Counted from the first letter of the stretch, positions 15,781 to 25,130 are shown. The stretch: 64,000 nt of DNA from Streptomyces lydicus (GCF_004125265.1 NZ_RDTE01000003.1:2046001-2110000), one strand, 5' to 3'. Made by a program: numbers and translations. Notes: a model not told the origin generated them from the sequence alone.

Positions 15781-16001
15781 GTGGCCAATCCCTTCGAGAA
15801 CGACGAGGCGTCCTACTACGTGCTCGTCAACGACGAGGGCCAGTACTCGCTGTGGCCGGCCTTCGCCGAGATCCCGGCCGGCTGGCACACCGTGCACGGT
15901 CAGGACACCCGTGCCGCCTGCCTCGCCCACGTCGAGGAGAACTGGACCGACATGCGCCCCCTCAGCCTCGTCCGCGCCATGGAGAGCGACGCGGCCTGAG
16001 C
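15748..16001 (+). repeat. 254-bp perfect direct repeat containing MbtH gene, copy 2
   Basis: Identical to 9768-10021. The right breakpoint is one base after the TGAG that includes the stop codon; the left is 33 bp before the start codon. Confidence 0.95.
15781..15999 (+). CDS. MbtH-like NRPS chaperone, copy 2
   Basis: 72 residues, identical in protein and DNA to the MbtH gene at 9801-10019, including the GAGGTG ribosome site. Two MbtH genes in one NRPS cluster are known, but complete nucleotide identity points to a very recent duplication or active gene conversion. The upstream regions differ, so the copies may be expressed differently. A bidirectional terminator separates it from the convergent ACP gene. 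Confidence 0.95.
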   Translation: MANPFENDEASYYVLVNDEGQYSLWPAFAEIPAGWHTVHGQDTRAACLAHVEENWTDMRPLSLVRAMESDAA

Positions 16002-16014
16002 GGCGCACAGCACA

Positions 16015-16045
16015 GGGGCCGGGGTGGGATCACCACCCCGGCCCC
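16015..16045. terminator. Bidirectional hairpin terminator between MbtH copy 2 and ACP
   Basis: GGGGCCGGGGTGG (16015-16027) and CCACCCCGGCCCC (16033-16045) are perfect 13-bp arms with a 5-nt loop, placed between convergent genes. Confidence 0.82.
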
Positions 16046-16104
16046 TTGCTCGTGGCCGTGCCCCCGGGCCGGGGGGAACGGATCCCGGGGACACGACCGG
16101 TCCG

Positions 16105-16389
16105 TCAGGCGGCCTGCGGCCGCCGCTCGGCCAGCTCGGCCGCCAGATGCTCGGCCAGCTCGCCGACACTCGGGTAGTCCCATATCGCCGTGGGATCGAC
16201 GGCTATGCCGAGTTGCTCCTCCACATCGGCGGCGAACGCCACCACCGCTATGGAGTCGAGGCCGTACTCACCGAGCTGCCGGGTGGGGTCGACGGCCTCG
16301 CCGAGGTCCGGCAGGTACTCGGCGACGCGCTCGACGAGCCAGCGCTGCAGATCGGACGGTGCAACCTGGTCGACGCCGTACGTGGTCAT
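16105..16389 (-). CDS. Acyl carrier protein for the lipid starter
   Basis: 94 residues with the phosphopantetheine site in GLDSIAVV (Ser46), acidic helices and the usual four-helix ACP size. ATG at 16389 follows AGGAG at 6 nt; a longer upstream frame is Pro-rich and not ACP-like. It is the last gene of the minus-strand run thioesterase, fatty acyl-AMP ligase, two dehydrogenases, ACP. In ramoplanin/enduracidin-type pathways the corresponding ACP is loaded with the fatty acid by the ligase, holds it during desaturation and delivers it to the first condensation domain. The same role is inferred here. Confidence 0.9.
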   Translation of the reverse strand: MTTYGVDQVAPSDLQRWLVERVAEYLPDLGEAVDPTRQLGEYGLDSIAVVAFAADVEEQLGIAVDPTAIWDYPSVGELAEHLAAELAERRPQAA

Positions 16390-16534
16390 CAGGATCTCCT
16401 CGGAACGTGGGGTGAAGGTAGGGAGGGGTGAAGGTGGGGAGGGGTGCAGGGGCACGGCCCGGCCGGCGGGGCCCGCGTACCCGGGGCCGCACGGCACCGG
16501 CGCGCGCGGGGGCACGCACCGGCAGCCGCTCGCC

Positions 16535-18217
16535 TCACGCGTACGGGCGGCCGACGAGCCCGAAGGACAGACCGCGGTCGTCGCGGTCCGTCAGCTCCTC
16601 GATCAGCGCGTCCTCGACCTCCCGCGGCAGGTCCCTGGAAGGGCCCCCGGCCGGCCCTTCGAGCCGGCTGAGCACGGCGGTCAGCCACTGCGGCCGGGCC
16701 AGGAAGTCCTGCGCCGCAGCGGCGCGTCGAACCCCCAGGCACGCGGCCGCGGCGAGCGAGACCGTATAGCGGGCGGCCAGTTCGCGTACCGGCACCTCGG
16801 CCGCGATCGACAGCTCCCGGGGCCGCAGGGCCGCCCCGACCTCGCACAGCCGCACGAAGTCCCGCACACGTTCCTCGACGAGCGGCCGCACGGACCGCGG
16901 CAGGTCCTCGTCGAGCGCGGTGCCGAGCGAAGCGGCCAGCACATCCCTGCCGCCCGCCACCAACCGCAGCCCGGGCAGATCGAGTTCGGGCAGCTCGGCC
17001 ACGGCGGTGAACAGCGCTTCCGGTGCCGGGGCCGGAGCACGCCGGGCCCGGCCGAGCAGCCCGGGCAGCTGCGGCAGGAGGGCCGACAGACAGGCCGCGC
17101 GGGCGATGTGGCCGAAGCCGACCGGCCGGATGTCCCGGGCGATCTTCTGGAACACGGCGTGCCGGCCGTCACGGCGGTAGAACTCCGCGCCCATCACCGT
17201 CGACAGCCGCTGCACCGCGTCCGTGAGCACCCCGGCGACCAGGTACTTCACGGCGGGTGCGTGGACGCTGCCCGACTCGGGGCACAGCTGCAGGGCACGG
17301 GCCGCGGTACGCGAGAGGGCTTCGCACAGCAGCAGATCCGCGAACGCCTCGGCCAGGGTGGTGCGCACCATCGGCAGCTCGGCGGCCGGACGGCCGTAGA
17401 GCCGCCGCCGTCGGGTGTGGTGCAGGGTGACGCGCAGGGCGGTGTCGAGCAGGGCGGTACTCATGGCGGGCAGCGCCATCCGGGTCACCTGGAAGGCCCG
17501 CGAGGCGGTCTCTACTCCGGTGCCCGGGGCGCCGAGCACCACCTCCTCGGGGACCGGCAGACCGCTCACCCGCATGCCGCCCAGATGCACTCCGCGCAGG
17601 CCCACGGAACGGAACCGCGCCAGCCGGCGCACCCGGTCGGGGTCGAGCAGATCGGCGCCCAGGAACAGCTGCGAGTGGGCCCGGGGCCCGTCGGCGGGGT
17701 CGGTGCGGGCCAGGAGCACCAGGGCGTCTGCCCGGTCGAGGTTGGCGATGGACTCCTTGCGGCCGTGCAGGGTCAGTCGTGAACCGGCGCGCTGCGCCGC
17801 GAACTCGTTGCCGGCGATGTCGTTGCCATGGGCGAGTTCGTGGAAGGCGCAGGCCATGCGACGGTTGTCGGTCAGCAACTCGGCTGCGGCCCAGCGCTGT
17901 TCGGGTCGGCCGGCGGTCCAGACGTTGACGCTCGCCAGCAGCTGGCCGGCGCGGGCCAGCCCCAGGGCCGCATCCCGCCGGTACACCGACCGCATCAGTT
18001 CGATCATGTCGTCGAGGCGCTCGAGGCGACCGCCGAGCGCCCGGGGGACGAACTCGGCGTGCAGACCGAACTCGTCGAGTGCCGCCTCGGCGGCCGGTGC
18101 GGTCTCCTCGCGTTCGTCGGCCGCCACGGCGGCGGCGAATCCGGCGGGATTGGCGGGGTCCCAGGGGTCGCCGAGCAGTTTCTCCAGGTGGTCGGCGCGG
18201 GTGGCGATGTCGGTCAT
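16535..18217 (-). CDS. Divergent acyl-CoA/ACP dehydrogenase-like protein
   Basis: 560 residues: an acyl-CoA dehydrogenase fold in about the first 400, then some 150 extra helical residues. ATG at 18217 overlaps the stop of the upstream dehydrogenase gene (ATGA). The usual flavin/substrate motif TEPxGGSD, intact in its neighbour, is replaced here by HELAHGND, and GRKESIAN stands where GxKxWITN is expected; RRRRLYGRPAAELPMVR, the flavin-side helix, is recognisable. Ramoplanin and enduracidin clusters carry a similar pair of long dehydrogenases that build 2Z,4E-dienoyl chains on an ACP. Either it forms the second double bond or it is a non-catalytic partner. Confidence 0.82.
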   Translation of the reverse strand: MTDIATRADHLEKLLGDPWDPANPAGFAAAVAADEREETAPAAEAALDEFGLHAEFVPRALGGRLERLDDMIELMRSVYRRDAALGLARAGQLLASVNVWTAGRPEQRWAAAELLTDNRRMACAFHELAHGNDIAGNEFAAQRAGSRLTLHGRKESIANLDRADALVLLARTDPADGPRAHSQLFLGADLLDPDRVRRLARFRSVGLRGVHLGGMRVSGLPVPEEVVLGAPGTGVETASRAFQVTRMALPAMSTALLDTALRVTLHHTRRRRLYGRPAAELPMVRTTLAEAFADLLLCEALSRTAARALQLCPESGSVHAPAVKYLVAGVLTDAVQRLSTVMGAEFYRRDGRHAVFQKIARDIRPVGFGHIARAACLSALLPQLPGLLGRARRAPAPAPEALFTAVAELPELDLPGLRLVAGGRDVLAASLGTALDEDLPRSVRPLVEERVRDFVRLCEVGAALRPRELSIAAEVPVRELAARYTVSLAAAACLGVRRAAAAQDFLARPQWLTAVLSRLEGPAGGPSRDLPREVEDALIEELTDRDDRGLSFGLVGRPYA

Positions 18218-19947
18218 GTCGCGGATACCTCCACAGATCCGTCGCGCGCCGGCCCGTCCGGCCCCCTGTCGTCGAGCACGCTCACCGGGACGTCCGGTGC
18301 GCTCGCCACGACCGTGCCGAGCCGGTCGTAGGTCCGCGTAGCCTGGGCCGGCCGGCGGCCCAGGCCCTCCAGGACCAGGGTGAGACAGCCGTGCAGCCAC
18401 GCCTCGTCCGTGCCCCACGGGCCGGTGCGCAGGCGGGGCCGCGCGTGGTGCAGGGCGAGCGCGGCGGCGCCCGCGAAGCACCACTCGTAGCGTTCGGCGA
18501 GCCGCATCGTGGCGGTGCTCGGCGGGCCACCGGTGGGTCGTACGTCCGCGAGGTCCGTGCCCAGACGCTCGTACGCCTCCAGGAGGGCACCGGCCAGCGA
18601 GGCGGTCTCGGCCGCCGCCTTCGACGACTCCTCCCGCGCGTCGAGTCCGGCCACCAGCGCGGGCAAAGCGCCGAGAACCGAGTCGCGGGGCGCCATCAGC
18701 CGCAGCCGGCGCATATCGAGGGGAGCCGGGTGGTGTTCCTCGCGCAGCCAGTGCACCGGCGACGCGGCCTCGGATGCCGCGGCCCGTCGGCCGGGGCGCA
18801 GCAGCGGCAGGACACCGGCCAGGGCGGCCCGGTTGACCCAGGTGCTGCCGTCGAAGATCGGCACGACCTGATGGTCGCGCTCCAGCTTGGCGAAGGCGCC
18901 GTAGCCCTCGACTCCGGTGAGGAAGCCACGCGTCCCGAGCAGGTCGCCGATCAACCGCAGTTGGCTCTGTATCAGCGACGGGACGAACGCCTTGGCGACG
19001 GCGGAGATCACGCTCAGTTCCTCGGGCACCTGATGGGCGGCGCGGGCCGCCGTGTGGGCGACGGCCTCGGCGAGGAACTGATGGGCGGCGGCGCGGCCGG
19101 CCGTGGTGCGCACATGCGGCAGGCTCGCCAACTGCCGTCCGTACAGCCGGCGTTCGTGCAAAAAGCGGCGCAGCAGACCGAGTGCGTGGTCACCGGCGCC
19201 CAGGGAGAGGGAGACACAGACGATCCGGGTGAGCTGGAGCGCCTTGAGGACGAGTTCGAGGCCGCCGCCCACCGTGCCGACGAGGGCGTGGGCGGGGACG
19301 CGTGTCTGCCGGAACTCCACACCGCTGATGTCGGCGCCGCGGACGCCGTGGGTGGGCATCTTCGGCAGCGGGCGTACGGTGTCCACGGCGGTGGCCCGTT
19401 TGTCGATCAGGAAGACGGTGAACCCGCGGGGTCCGCCCGCCGGATCGGTGCGGGCCAGGACGCACAGCAGATGGCCGCGCGTCGCGTTGTTCACCGGCCA
19501 TTTGCGCCCGCTCAGCTGCCAGCCGGAGCCGTGTCGGGTCGCGGTGAGCGACCCCGCGAGCAGATCGCTGCCGCCGTCGGGCTCGGTGAGTCCCCAGGCC
19601 ACCGGCTCGCCGGCCAGGACCTGCCGGGCCAGCAGGTCGGCCGGCCCGGCGTCCCCGGCGAGCCAGGTGCACACTCCCCCGAGGAAGGTCTTGCCGTGGG
19701 CGACGGCCACCGTCAGGTCCTGGGCGGCGACCGTGCGCAGCAGGGCGAGGAACTCGTCGAGGCGATCCTGCCGGCCGCCGTGCCGGGCCGGAACGTAGTA
19801 CGCGGGCAGCCCCCAGGCGTCGAGGGCGGCGCACGCCTCGGCGGGGAAGGTCTCCGCCTCGTCGTGGGCGCTCAGTACTGCGGGGTCGAAGGGGCCGCCC
19901 GGGCGGGACCACTCGGCGAGCCGGGAGGGGAGGTCGACTGTTCTCAT
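18214..19947 (-). CDS. Acyl-CoA/ACP dehydrogenase (long type)
   Basis: 577 residues, longer than the roughly 390 of standard enzymes because of a C-terminal helical extension. Core motifs are intact: WGLTEPDGGSDLL for flavin/substrate binding, SGRKWPVNNATRG, and ERRLYGRQLASLPHVR. It is an FAD enzyme expected to introduce a trans-2,3 double bond into an ACP-bound fatty acid. Start and stop codons overlap both neighbours by ATGA, so ligase, both dehydrogenases and probably the ACP form one translationally coupled unit. The pairing of one canonical and one degenerate member is typical of dienoyl lipopeptide clusters. Confidence 0.9.
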   Translation of the reverse strand: MRTVDLPSRLAEWSRPGGPFDPAVLSAHDEAETFPAEACAALDAWGLPAYYVPARHGGRQDRLDEFLALLRTVAAQDLTVAVAHGKTFLGGVCTWLAGDAGPADLLARQVLAGEPVAWGLTEPDGGSDLLAGSLTATRHGSGWQLSGRKWPVNNATRGHLLCVLARTDPAGGPRGFTVFLIDKRATAVDTVRPLPKMPTHGVRGADISGVEFRQTRVPAHALVGTVGGGLELVLKALQLTRIVCVSLSLGAGDHALGLLRRFLHERRLYGRQLASLPHVRTTAGRAAAHQFLAEAVAHTAARAAHQVPEELSVISAVAKAFVPSLIQSQLRLIGDLLGTRGFLTGVEGYGAFAKLERDHQVVPIFDGSTWVNRAALAGVLPLLRPGRRAAASEAASPVHWLREEHHPAPLDMRRLRLMAPRDSVLGALPALVAGLDAREESSKAAAETASLAGALLEAYERLGTDLADVRPTGGPPSTATMRLAERYEWCFAGAAALALHHARPRLRTGPWGTDEAWLHGCLTLVLEGLGRRPAQATRTYDRLGTVVASAPDVPVSVLDDRGPDGPARDGSVEVSAT

Positions 19948-21716
19948 CTGTGCTCCCCCGCGGTGACGGTGACGCCGTGCGCCGGATAGCCGTCGGCCCA
20001 CAGGGGCTCCAGCTCGCCGTTCGCGTACAAGGTCTGCATCGTGGACCGCTGGACCTTGCCGCTGGTCGTACGGCGCACGGCACCACGTCGCAGCAGCAGG
20101 ACGGAGTCGGCGCGCAGGCCGAACTCGCGGGCCACGGTGGTGCGCATGCTCGCGGCCAGGCGGGCCAGTTCCTCGTCGACGGCACGTCGGCGGACCTCGT
20201 GGATGACCACAAGCCGGCCCTCGGTGTCGTCGGCGTCGGTGGGGACGGTGACGACGGATCCGACCGTGTCCCGCAACTCCGCGTGCTGGCGCCGCAGTTC
20301 GTGCTCGATGTCGTGCGGGTAGATGTTGCGCCCTCGGACGATCATCATCTCCTTGATGCGTCCGGTGACGTAGATCTCGTCGTCCACCAGGGCGCCGAGG
20401 TCGCCGGTGCGCAGCCAGCCGCCGTCGTCCTCGGGGCCGTCGGCGACACGGTTGCCGAAGGTGGCGTGGGTGGCCTCGGCGTTGAGCCAGTAGCCGTCCA
20501 CCACCAGGTCGCCGCGCAGCCAGATCTCGCCGACCGAACCGGCCGGGAGGGCCCGGCCGGTGGCCGGGTCGACGATACGGGCCTCCAGTCCGCGCGGCGC
20601 GCCGCAGCTGACCAGGGTGCGGCCGACGCCGTCCGCCGCGGGCGTCACGCGGCCCGCTTCCAGCGCGGCGACGTCGCAGGTGAGCACGAGCGGGGCCCGG
20701 CCGGACGTGGTCGAGATCATCAGGGTGGTCTCGGCCATGCCGTAGCACGGGGTGATCTGTTCGCTGCGCAGCCCCGCGGCGGCGAACCGCTGGGCGAAGT
20801 CCGCCAGGACGCTTGCCTTGACCGGCTCGGAGCCACTGATGGTCTGGCTCCAGCGGGACAGGTTGAGGTCGGCGATCGAGTCCTCGGGGACGCGGGTGAG
20901 GCACAACTCGTAGGCGAAGTTGGGGGCGGCGGACAGGCCGATGTCGAAGTGGTCGATCAGCTCCAGCCAGGCGCGGGGGCGGCGCAGGAAGGCGGCCGGG
21001 GTCATGAGGGCGATGCCGTGGCCGACGAGCAGCGGGGACAGGATGTGCCCCATCAGGCCCATGTCGTGGTAATTCGGCAGCCAGCCGCCGTAGCGCTGGC
21101 CTTCGCGCACGGGCAGGTAGGTGTCGATCGCGAGGGCGTTGAGCAGCAGGTTGCGGTGGGTGACCCGGCTGCCCTTGGGGTCATGGGTGGATCCTGAGGT
21201 GTACTGGAGCAGGGCCAGGTCGGTGGGGCCCGCGGCGTGCGGTGTGAACGGCTCGGCCGGCCGCACCGGGTCGACGTCCGGGATGAGCACCGGGATGTCC
21301 AGGGCCTCCGCACCGGCCCAGGCGCGGACGTCGGTCAGTTCGTCGGGGGCGGTCAGTACGCAGCTCACCGCGGCGTCGCGGGCGATGCCGCGGACCCGGC
21401 GCTGGTCCTGCTTGTAGCGGCCGGGCATCGAGGAGGGCACCGGCACCACACCGGCGTAGAAGCAGCCGAGAATGGCGACGACGAACTCGGCGGAGTTCGG
21501 CAGGAGCAGCAGGGCGCGGTCGCCCGGGCGGCAGGAGTCCAGCAGCGTCCGGGCACAGACCCGGGCCGCGCGGTCCAGCTGTTCGTAGGTCAGCCACTGG
21601 GCGGTGGAGGGGTCGCTGGGGTCGCGCACGATGGCGACCGCGCGGTGGTCGCCGCGGGCGCGGGCGTGCTCCGTGAAGATCTCGACGACGTTCGAGGCGC
21701 CGGACAGGTCAGCCAT
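19944..21716 (-). CDS. Fatty acyl-AMP ligase (FAAL)
   Basis: 590 residues of the adenylate-forming superfamily. The P-loop motif is LLQYTSGSTHDPKGSRVTH, with the His-containing variant usual in FAALs; PNYHDMGLMGHI, CYGMAETTLM and GEIWLRGDLVVDGYW are FAAL signatures, and the C-terminal domain ends with RRTTSGKVQRS. FAALs activate a fatty acid as acyl-AMP and pass it to an ACP rather than CoA. ATG at 21716 begins the fold (MADLSGASNVVEIF) with AGGAG 10 nt upstream. The stop overlaps the dehydrogenase start. Chain length cannot be deduced. Confidence 0.93.
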   Translation of the reverse strand: MADLSGASNVVEIFTEHARARGDHRAVAIVRDPSDPSTAQWLTYEQLDRAARVCARTLLDSCRPGDRALLLLPNSAEFVVAILGCFYAGVVPVPSSMPGRYKQDQRRVRGIARDAAVSCVLTAPDELTDVRAWAGAEALDIPVLIPDVDPVRPAEPFTPHAAGPTDLALLQYTSGSTHDPKGSRVTHRNLLLNALAIDTYLPVREGQRYGGWLPNYHDMGLMGHILSPLLVGHGIALMTPAAFLRRPRAWLELIDHFDIGLSAAPNFAYELCLTRVPEDSIADLNLSRWSQTISGSEPVKASVLADFAQRFAAAGLRSEQITPCYGMAETTLMISTTSGRAPLVLTCDVAALEAGRVTPAADGVGRTLVSCGAPRGLEARIVDPATGRALPAGSVGEIWLRGDLVVDGYWLNAEATHATFGNRVADGPEDDGGWLRTGDLGALVDDEIYVTGRIKEMMIVRGRNIYPHDIEHELRRQHAELRDTVGSVVTVPTDADDTEGRLVVIHEVRRRAVDEELARLAASMRTTVAREFGLRADSVLLLRRGAVRRTTSGKVQRSTMQTLYANGELEPLWADGYPAHGVTVTAGEHR

Positions 21717-21769
21717 GCTGCGCGTACTCCTGTGGTCGTGGGGTCGGGCCGGGCCCGGGCGGCGCCGGG

Positions 21770-22555
21770 TCACAGCGCCGGGTGAGCTGTCGGGCGACGG
21801 TGGGGAAGCCAGGGGGCGAGCGCGTCGAGCACGGGTGCCTGGTCGGCCAGGTAGAAGTGGCCGCCGGCCATGACGCGGGTGCTGAAGGCGCCGCCGGCGC
21901 AGGCCCGCCAATGGGTCAGGTCCTGTGCGGCGACGTCCGGGTCGCTGCTGCCGCCCAGGGCGAGCAGGGGTGCACGCACGGGGAGCGGCGGGGTACGCAG
22001 ATAGCGGGCCACCACACCGAAGTCCGCGCGGATGGCGGGCAGGATCAATTCGAGGAGTTCCGGCGCGTCCAGCAGGTCGGTGAAGTCGTCGTTCAGCCGA
22101 CGCAGTTCCTCGATGAGGGCGGCGTCGTCCAGTGCGTGCCGCTCGTGTTTCTCGCGGTGGTGGGGAGCCCGCGAACCGGAGACGGCGAGCAGGTCCACGA
22201 CCTGCCCGTGCCGACGTTCGAGTTCGAGGGTGACCTCATAGGCGACGACGGCGCCCATGCTGTGGCCGAACAGTGCCAGCGGCTCGCCGAGGGACGGCTC
22301 CACGGCGTCGGCGACCGGGCCGACCAGCTCGTCCATGGAGGCCGGGACGGGTTCACCGAGCCGGTCCTGACGGCCGGGGTACTGCACGCCGATCACCTCG
22401 ATGCCGGCCGGCAGCCCGGCGTGCCAGGTGCGGTACGCCTGTGCGGTGCCGCCCGCGTGCGGAGCGCACACGAGCCGGCACCGCGGCCGCGTCACCGGCT
22501 TCAACGTCCTGAGCCACCGTGATCGCGTGTGCAGGTCCGGAATGGTCACTGTCAT
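21770..22555 (-). CDS. Type II thioesterase
   Basis: 261 residues, alpha/beta-hydrolase fold. GHSMGAVVAYE gives the nucleophile Ser99, and GGHFYL gives His233; YPGRQDR near residue 60 is a hallmark of NRPS/PKS type II thioesterases. These cytosolic enzymes remove misloaded acyl groups from carrier proteins. ATG at 22555 has GGAGG only 2 nt away, so the GTG two codons later (22549) with 8-nt spacing may be the true start. It leads the lipid-starter run, 53 bp upstream of the ligase gene, and a hairpin separates it from the ABC permease gene. Confidence 0.92.
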   Translation of the reverse strand: MTVTIPDLHTRSRWLRTLKPVTRPRCRLVCAPHAGGTAQAYRTWHAGLPAGIEVIGVQYPGRQDRLGEPVPASMDELVGPVADAVEPSLGEPLALFGHSMGAVVAYEVTLELERRHGQVVDLLAVSGSRAPHHREKHERHALDDAALIEELRRLNDDFTDLLDAPELLELILPAIRADFGVVARYLRTPPLPVRAPLLALGGSSDPDVAAQDLTHWRACAGGAFSTRVMAGGHFYLADQAPVLDALAPWLPHRRPTAHPAL

Positions 22556-22649
22556 CGCCTCCCATCGCGCTTGCGCCGCTCAGCACAACCAGAGGTGCTA
22601 TCGGTGCTCTATACGCGCGGCTGCGGGAGGGAGGACGCGCACACGAACA

Positions 22650-22682
22650 GCGGCCCCCGAGGGGGGGATTCCCCGGGGCCGC
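22650..22682 (-). terminator. GC-rich hairpin after the ABC permease gene
   Basis: GCGGCCCC (22650-22657) pairs with GGGGCCGC (22675-22682), with further G/C pairing possible in the loop. It lies between the permease stop and the thioesterase start. Confidence 0.6.
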
Positions 22683-22709
22683 CGGCTTGTGCCGTCTCGT
22701 GCTCGTCGG

Positions 22710-25130
22710 TTACGCCGTCTGCCTGCGCAGCGTCTTCGCGGTGACCGCGAGCCCGGCGAGGACGGCTGCCACGAGGGTGCCGACAACGGCGGTGGTGAGG
22801 GTGCCGGTGCTCAGGTGCAGGCCCACGTCCGAGGAGGTGGCCTGGGAGAGGCCGGAGGCCATGCCCGCCAGCGGGGGCAGGGTGACCAGGACGCCGAGGG
22901 CGGCGCCGATGAGGATGACCAGGGACGTCTCGCCGGCGGAGACCCAGAGCAGCTGGCGGACGGTGCCGCCGGCCGACTTCATGACACCGAAGTCGCGGCG
23001 CCGACCGTGGGCGGCCATGGCCATGCTGTTGGCGACGGCGATCACGCTGTAGCCGACGGCGATCACGACCAGCATCATGGCGAGGCTGTCGGTGAGCTTG
23101 GCGTCCGTCTCGTAGTCGGCGAGCGCGTACTCGGCGGCGTCGTGCAGGGCGGTGCCGGGGACGGACGCGGACGCCTTGGCGCTGCCGGGGACGAAGATGT
23201 CGTCGGTGAGCGCGCCCGGGTCGTGGGCGCGGACCAGGTCGCGGGCGACGACGAAGTCACCGCGGGCCGGGTCGTCGGGCAGCACCGCGCCGACGCGCAG
23301 GGGGACGGTGGCGCCGTCGGCGAACCGGACCGGGACCTCCTGGCCCTTCGTCAGGCCCAGGTCCTTGGCGATGTGCTCGCCGAGGACCGCCTCGCCGGGC
23401 GTGCTCCAGCGTGCGTCACGGCTGCCCAGGATGTCCAGAACGGTCGCGTCGGCCGTCTTCTCGGTCTGCTCGGCCTCCTTGGAGCTCTGTGTGACCTTCA
23501 GGACGAACGCGCGGGTCGGCAGCGCGGCCTTGCCCACCGGGTTGGCGGCGACGACCTCGTCGGTGTTGCCGGGCGTGCCGTCCGACGTGACGATCGTCTG
23601 GCCGACGACCTTCAGGGCCTCGCCCGCCGGGTAAGCGACCCGCATCGTCTCCACCATGCCGCTGAGCAGCACCGCGAAGCCGACGGCGGCGATCACGGGG
23701 GCCACCAGGGAGGCGGCGCGGCGCGGGTTGGCGACCAGCTCGGCACGGATCAGGACCGGCGCGGCGGAGCCGCCGCGCTGGAAGGGAGCGGTCAGGAACC
23801 GGCCGACGGGCCCGATGAAGACGGGGGTCAGCAGGGCAGCCGCGACGATCAGCGTCATGGTGGCGGAGATCGCCATGTTGATGCGGTTGTCGGCGCTGGA
23901 GGTGGCGGTGCCGATCGCCAGCAGCACCCCGATCCCGAGAACGGCGAGGCCGGCGATCCAACGGCCGCGACCCATGCCCTTGTTGGCGGAGCGGCTGTCC
24001 AGGAGGGCTTCGACGGGGGCGACCTGGGCGGCCTTGCGGCCCGCGGTCCATGCGCCGATCACGCTGACGCCGATACCGACCACGCAGCCGGTGAGCAGCG
24101 GCCAGGGGGCGACGGTGACCTGCATGTCCGGCGGCGTCACGTCCAGGCTCTGGAGGATGTCGCGCAGCAGCGGGGCGGCGGCGACCCCGGCCATGCAGCC
24201 GGCGATCGAGCCGAGCAGGCCGACGACGGCGGCCTCCCCGAGGATCATGCGCTTGACCTGCTTGGGAGCGGCGCCGATGGTGCGCAGCAGACCGATCTCG
24301 CGGCGGCGCATACCGGTCGCCAGGACGAGCATGGAGGCGACCACGAACACGGTGGTGAACAGGCCGAGGAGAGCCATGGCGCTGATGAGCTGGACGCCCA
24401 GGAAGCGCTTGTGCTCGACGTACCGGGGCTGCAGCTCGGAGCGGGCGTCGCCGGAGACGATGTCGCCCTTGTCGCCGATGGACTTCTTCGCCGCGGCGAC
24501 GATCGCGCCGCTGTCGGCCCCCTTGCCGGCGACGAGGGCGATGACGCCGATACCGGGCTGCTGCCGGGCGGCGAACTCCTCGCTGAAGTAGTAGCCGGGG
24601 CCGTCCACGGTGCCGACGACGGTGAACTGCCTTCGGCCGTGGGTGATGTTCACGGTCAGTTCGCTGCCGACGGCCGTGTGCAGGGCGCGGTCCACCACGA
24701 CCTCGTCGGCGGCGCGAGGGGCCCGGCCGGAGGTCAGCCGGTAGGGCGCCATCTGCGCGCTGCCCCATCCGTGGCCCGACTCCAGGGCGCCCTCGTCGCT
24801 GACGGGCTTGCCGTCCTTGATCGCCTGGGCGTAGAAGGAGCGGTCGACGACGGCGTGGGCCAGGCCCGGCACCTTGTCGAGTCCGGCGAGAAGCGGCTGG
24901 GCCTCGGCCTTGCCCCACGGCATTCTGTCCTTGGGGCTGCCGTCGGCCTCGACGGCCTTGTGCGGCAGGGCCAGTGCGGCGGTGCCCGCGTAGCGGGGCT
25001 GGACCCTGGGCCGGGCGGAGTCGTAGATGACCAGTGTGGTCGTGATCAGGGCGACGCCGACGAGGACGGCGACGAAGGCTCCCAGGAAGCCGGACCAGCG
25101 TTCGCGGACGTTCGCGAGGATCAGCATCAC
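22710..25130 (-). CDS. FtsX/MacB-type ABC transporter permease
   Basis: 806 residues: an N-terminal membrane helix (about 12-35), a large extracytoplasmic domain, three helices near 255-370, a second long hydrophobic segment near 420-450, another extracytoplasmic domain, and three C-terminal helices. This is the duplicated FtsX layout of BceB/MacB-like exporters. GTG at 25130 overlaps the stop of the ATPase gene (GTGA); an ATG one codon later is equally possible. BceAB-type transporters commonly confer resistance to peptide antibiotics that bind cell-wall precursors, so self-protection or export of the lipopeptide is likely. A two-component system next door fits that pattern. Confidence 0.9.
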   Translation of the reverse strand: MMLILANVRERWSGFLGAFVAVLVGVALITTTLVIYDSARPRVQPRYAGTAALALPHKAVEADGSPKDRMPWGKAEAQPLLAGLDKVPGLAHAVVDRSFYAQAIKDGKPVSDEGALESGHGWGSAQMAPYRLTSGRAPRAADEVVVDRALHTAVGSELTVNITHGRRQFTVVGTVDGPGYYFSEEFAARQQPGIGVIALVAGKGADSGAIVAAAKKSIGDKGDIVSGDARSELQPRYVEHKRFLGVQLISAMALLGLFTTVFVVASMLVLATGMRRREIGLLRTIGAAPKQVKRMILGEAAVVGLLGSIAGCMAGVAAAPLLRDILQSLDVTPPDMQVTVAPWPLLTGCVVGIGVSVIGAWTAGRKAAQVAPVEALLDSRSANKGMGRGRWIAGLAVLGIGVLLAIGTATSSADNRINMAISATMTLIVAAALLTPVFIGPVGRFLTAPFQRGGSAAPVLIRAELVANPRRAASLVAPVIAAVGFAVLLSGMVETMRVAYPAGEALKVVGQTIVTSDGTPGNTDEVVAANPVGKAALPTRAFVLKVTQSSKEAEQTEKTADATVLDILGSRDARWSTPGEAVLGEHIAKDLGLTKGQEVPVRFADGATVPLRVGAVLPDDPARGDFVVARDLVRAHDPGALTDDIFVPGSAKASASVPGTALHDAAEYALADYETDAKLTDSLAMMLVVIAVGYSVIAVANSMAMAAHGRRRDFGVMKSAGGTVRQLLWVSAGETSLVILIGAALGVLVTLPPLAGMASGLSQATSSDVGLHLSTGTLTTAVVGTLVAAVLAGLAVTAKTLRRQTA

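Noticed and set aside
9768..16001. The MbtH-bounded block as a composite transposon.
   Set aside because: No transposase, no terminal inverted repeats and no target-site duplication are visible. The repeats are simply the MbtH gene, so homologous duplication explains them better.
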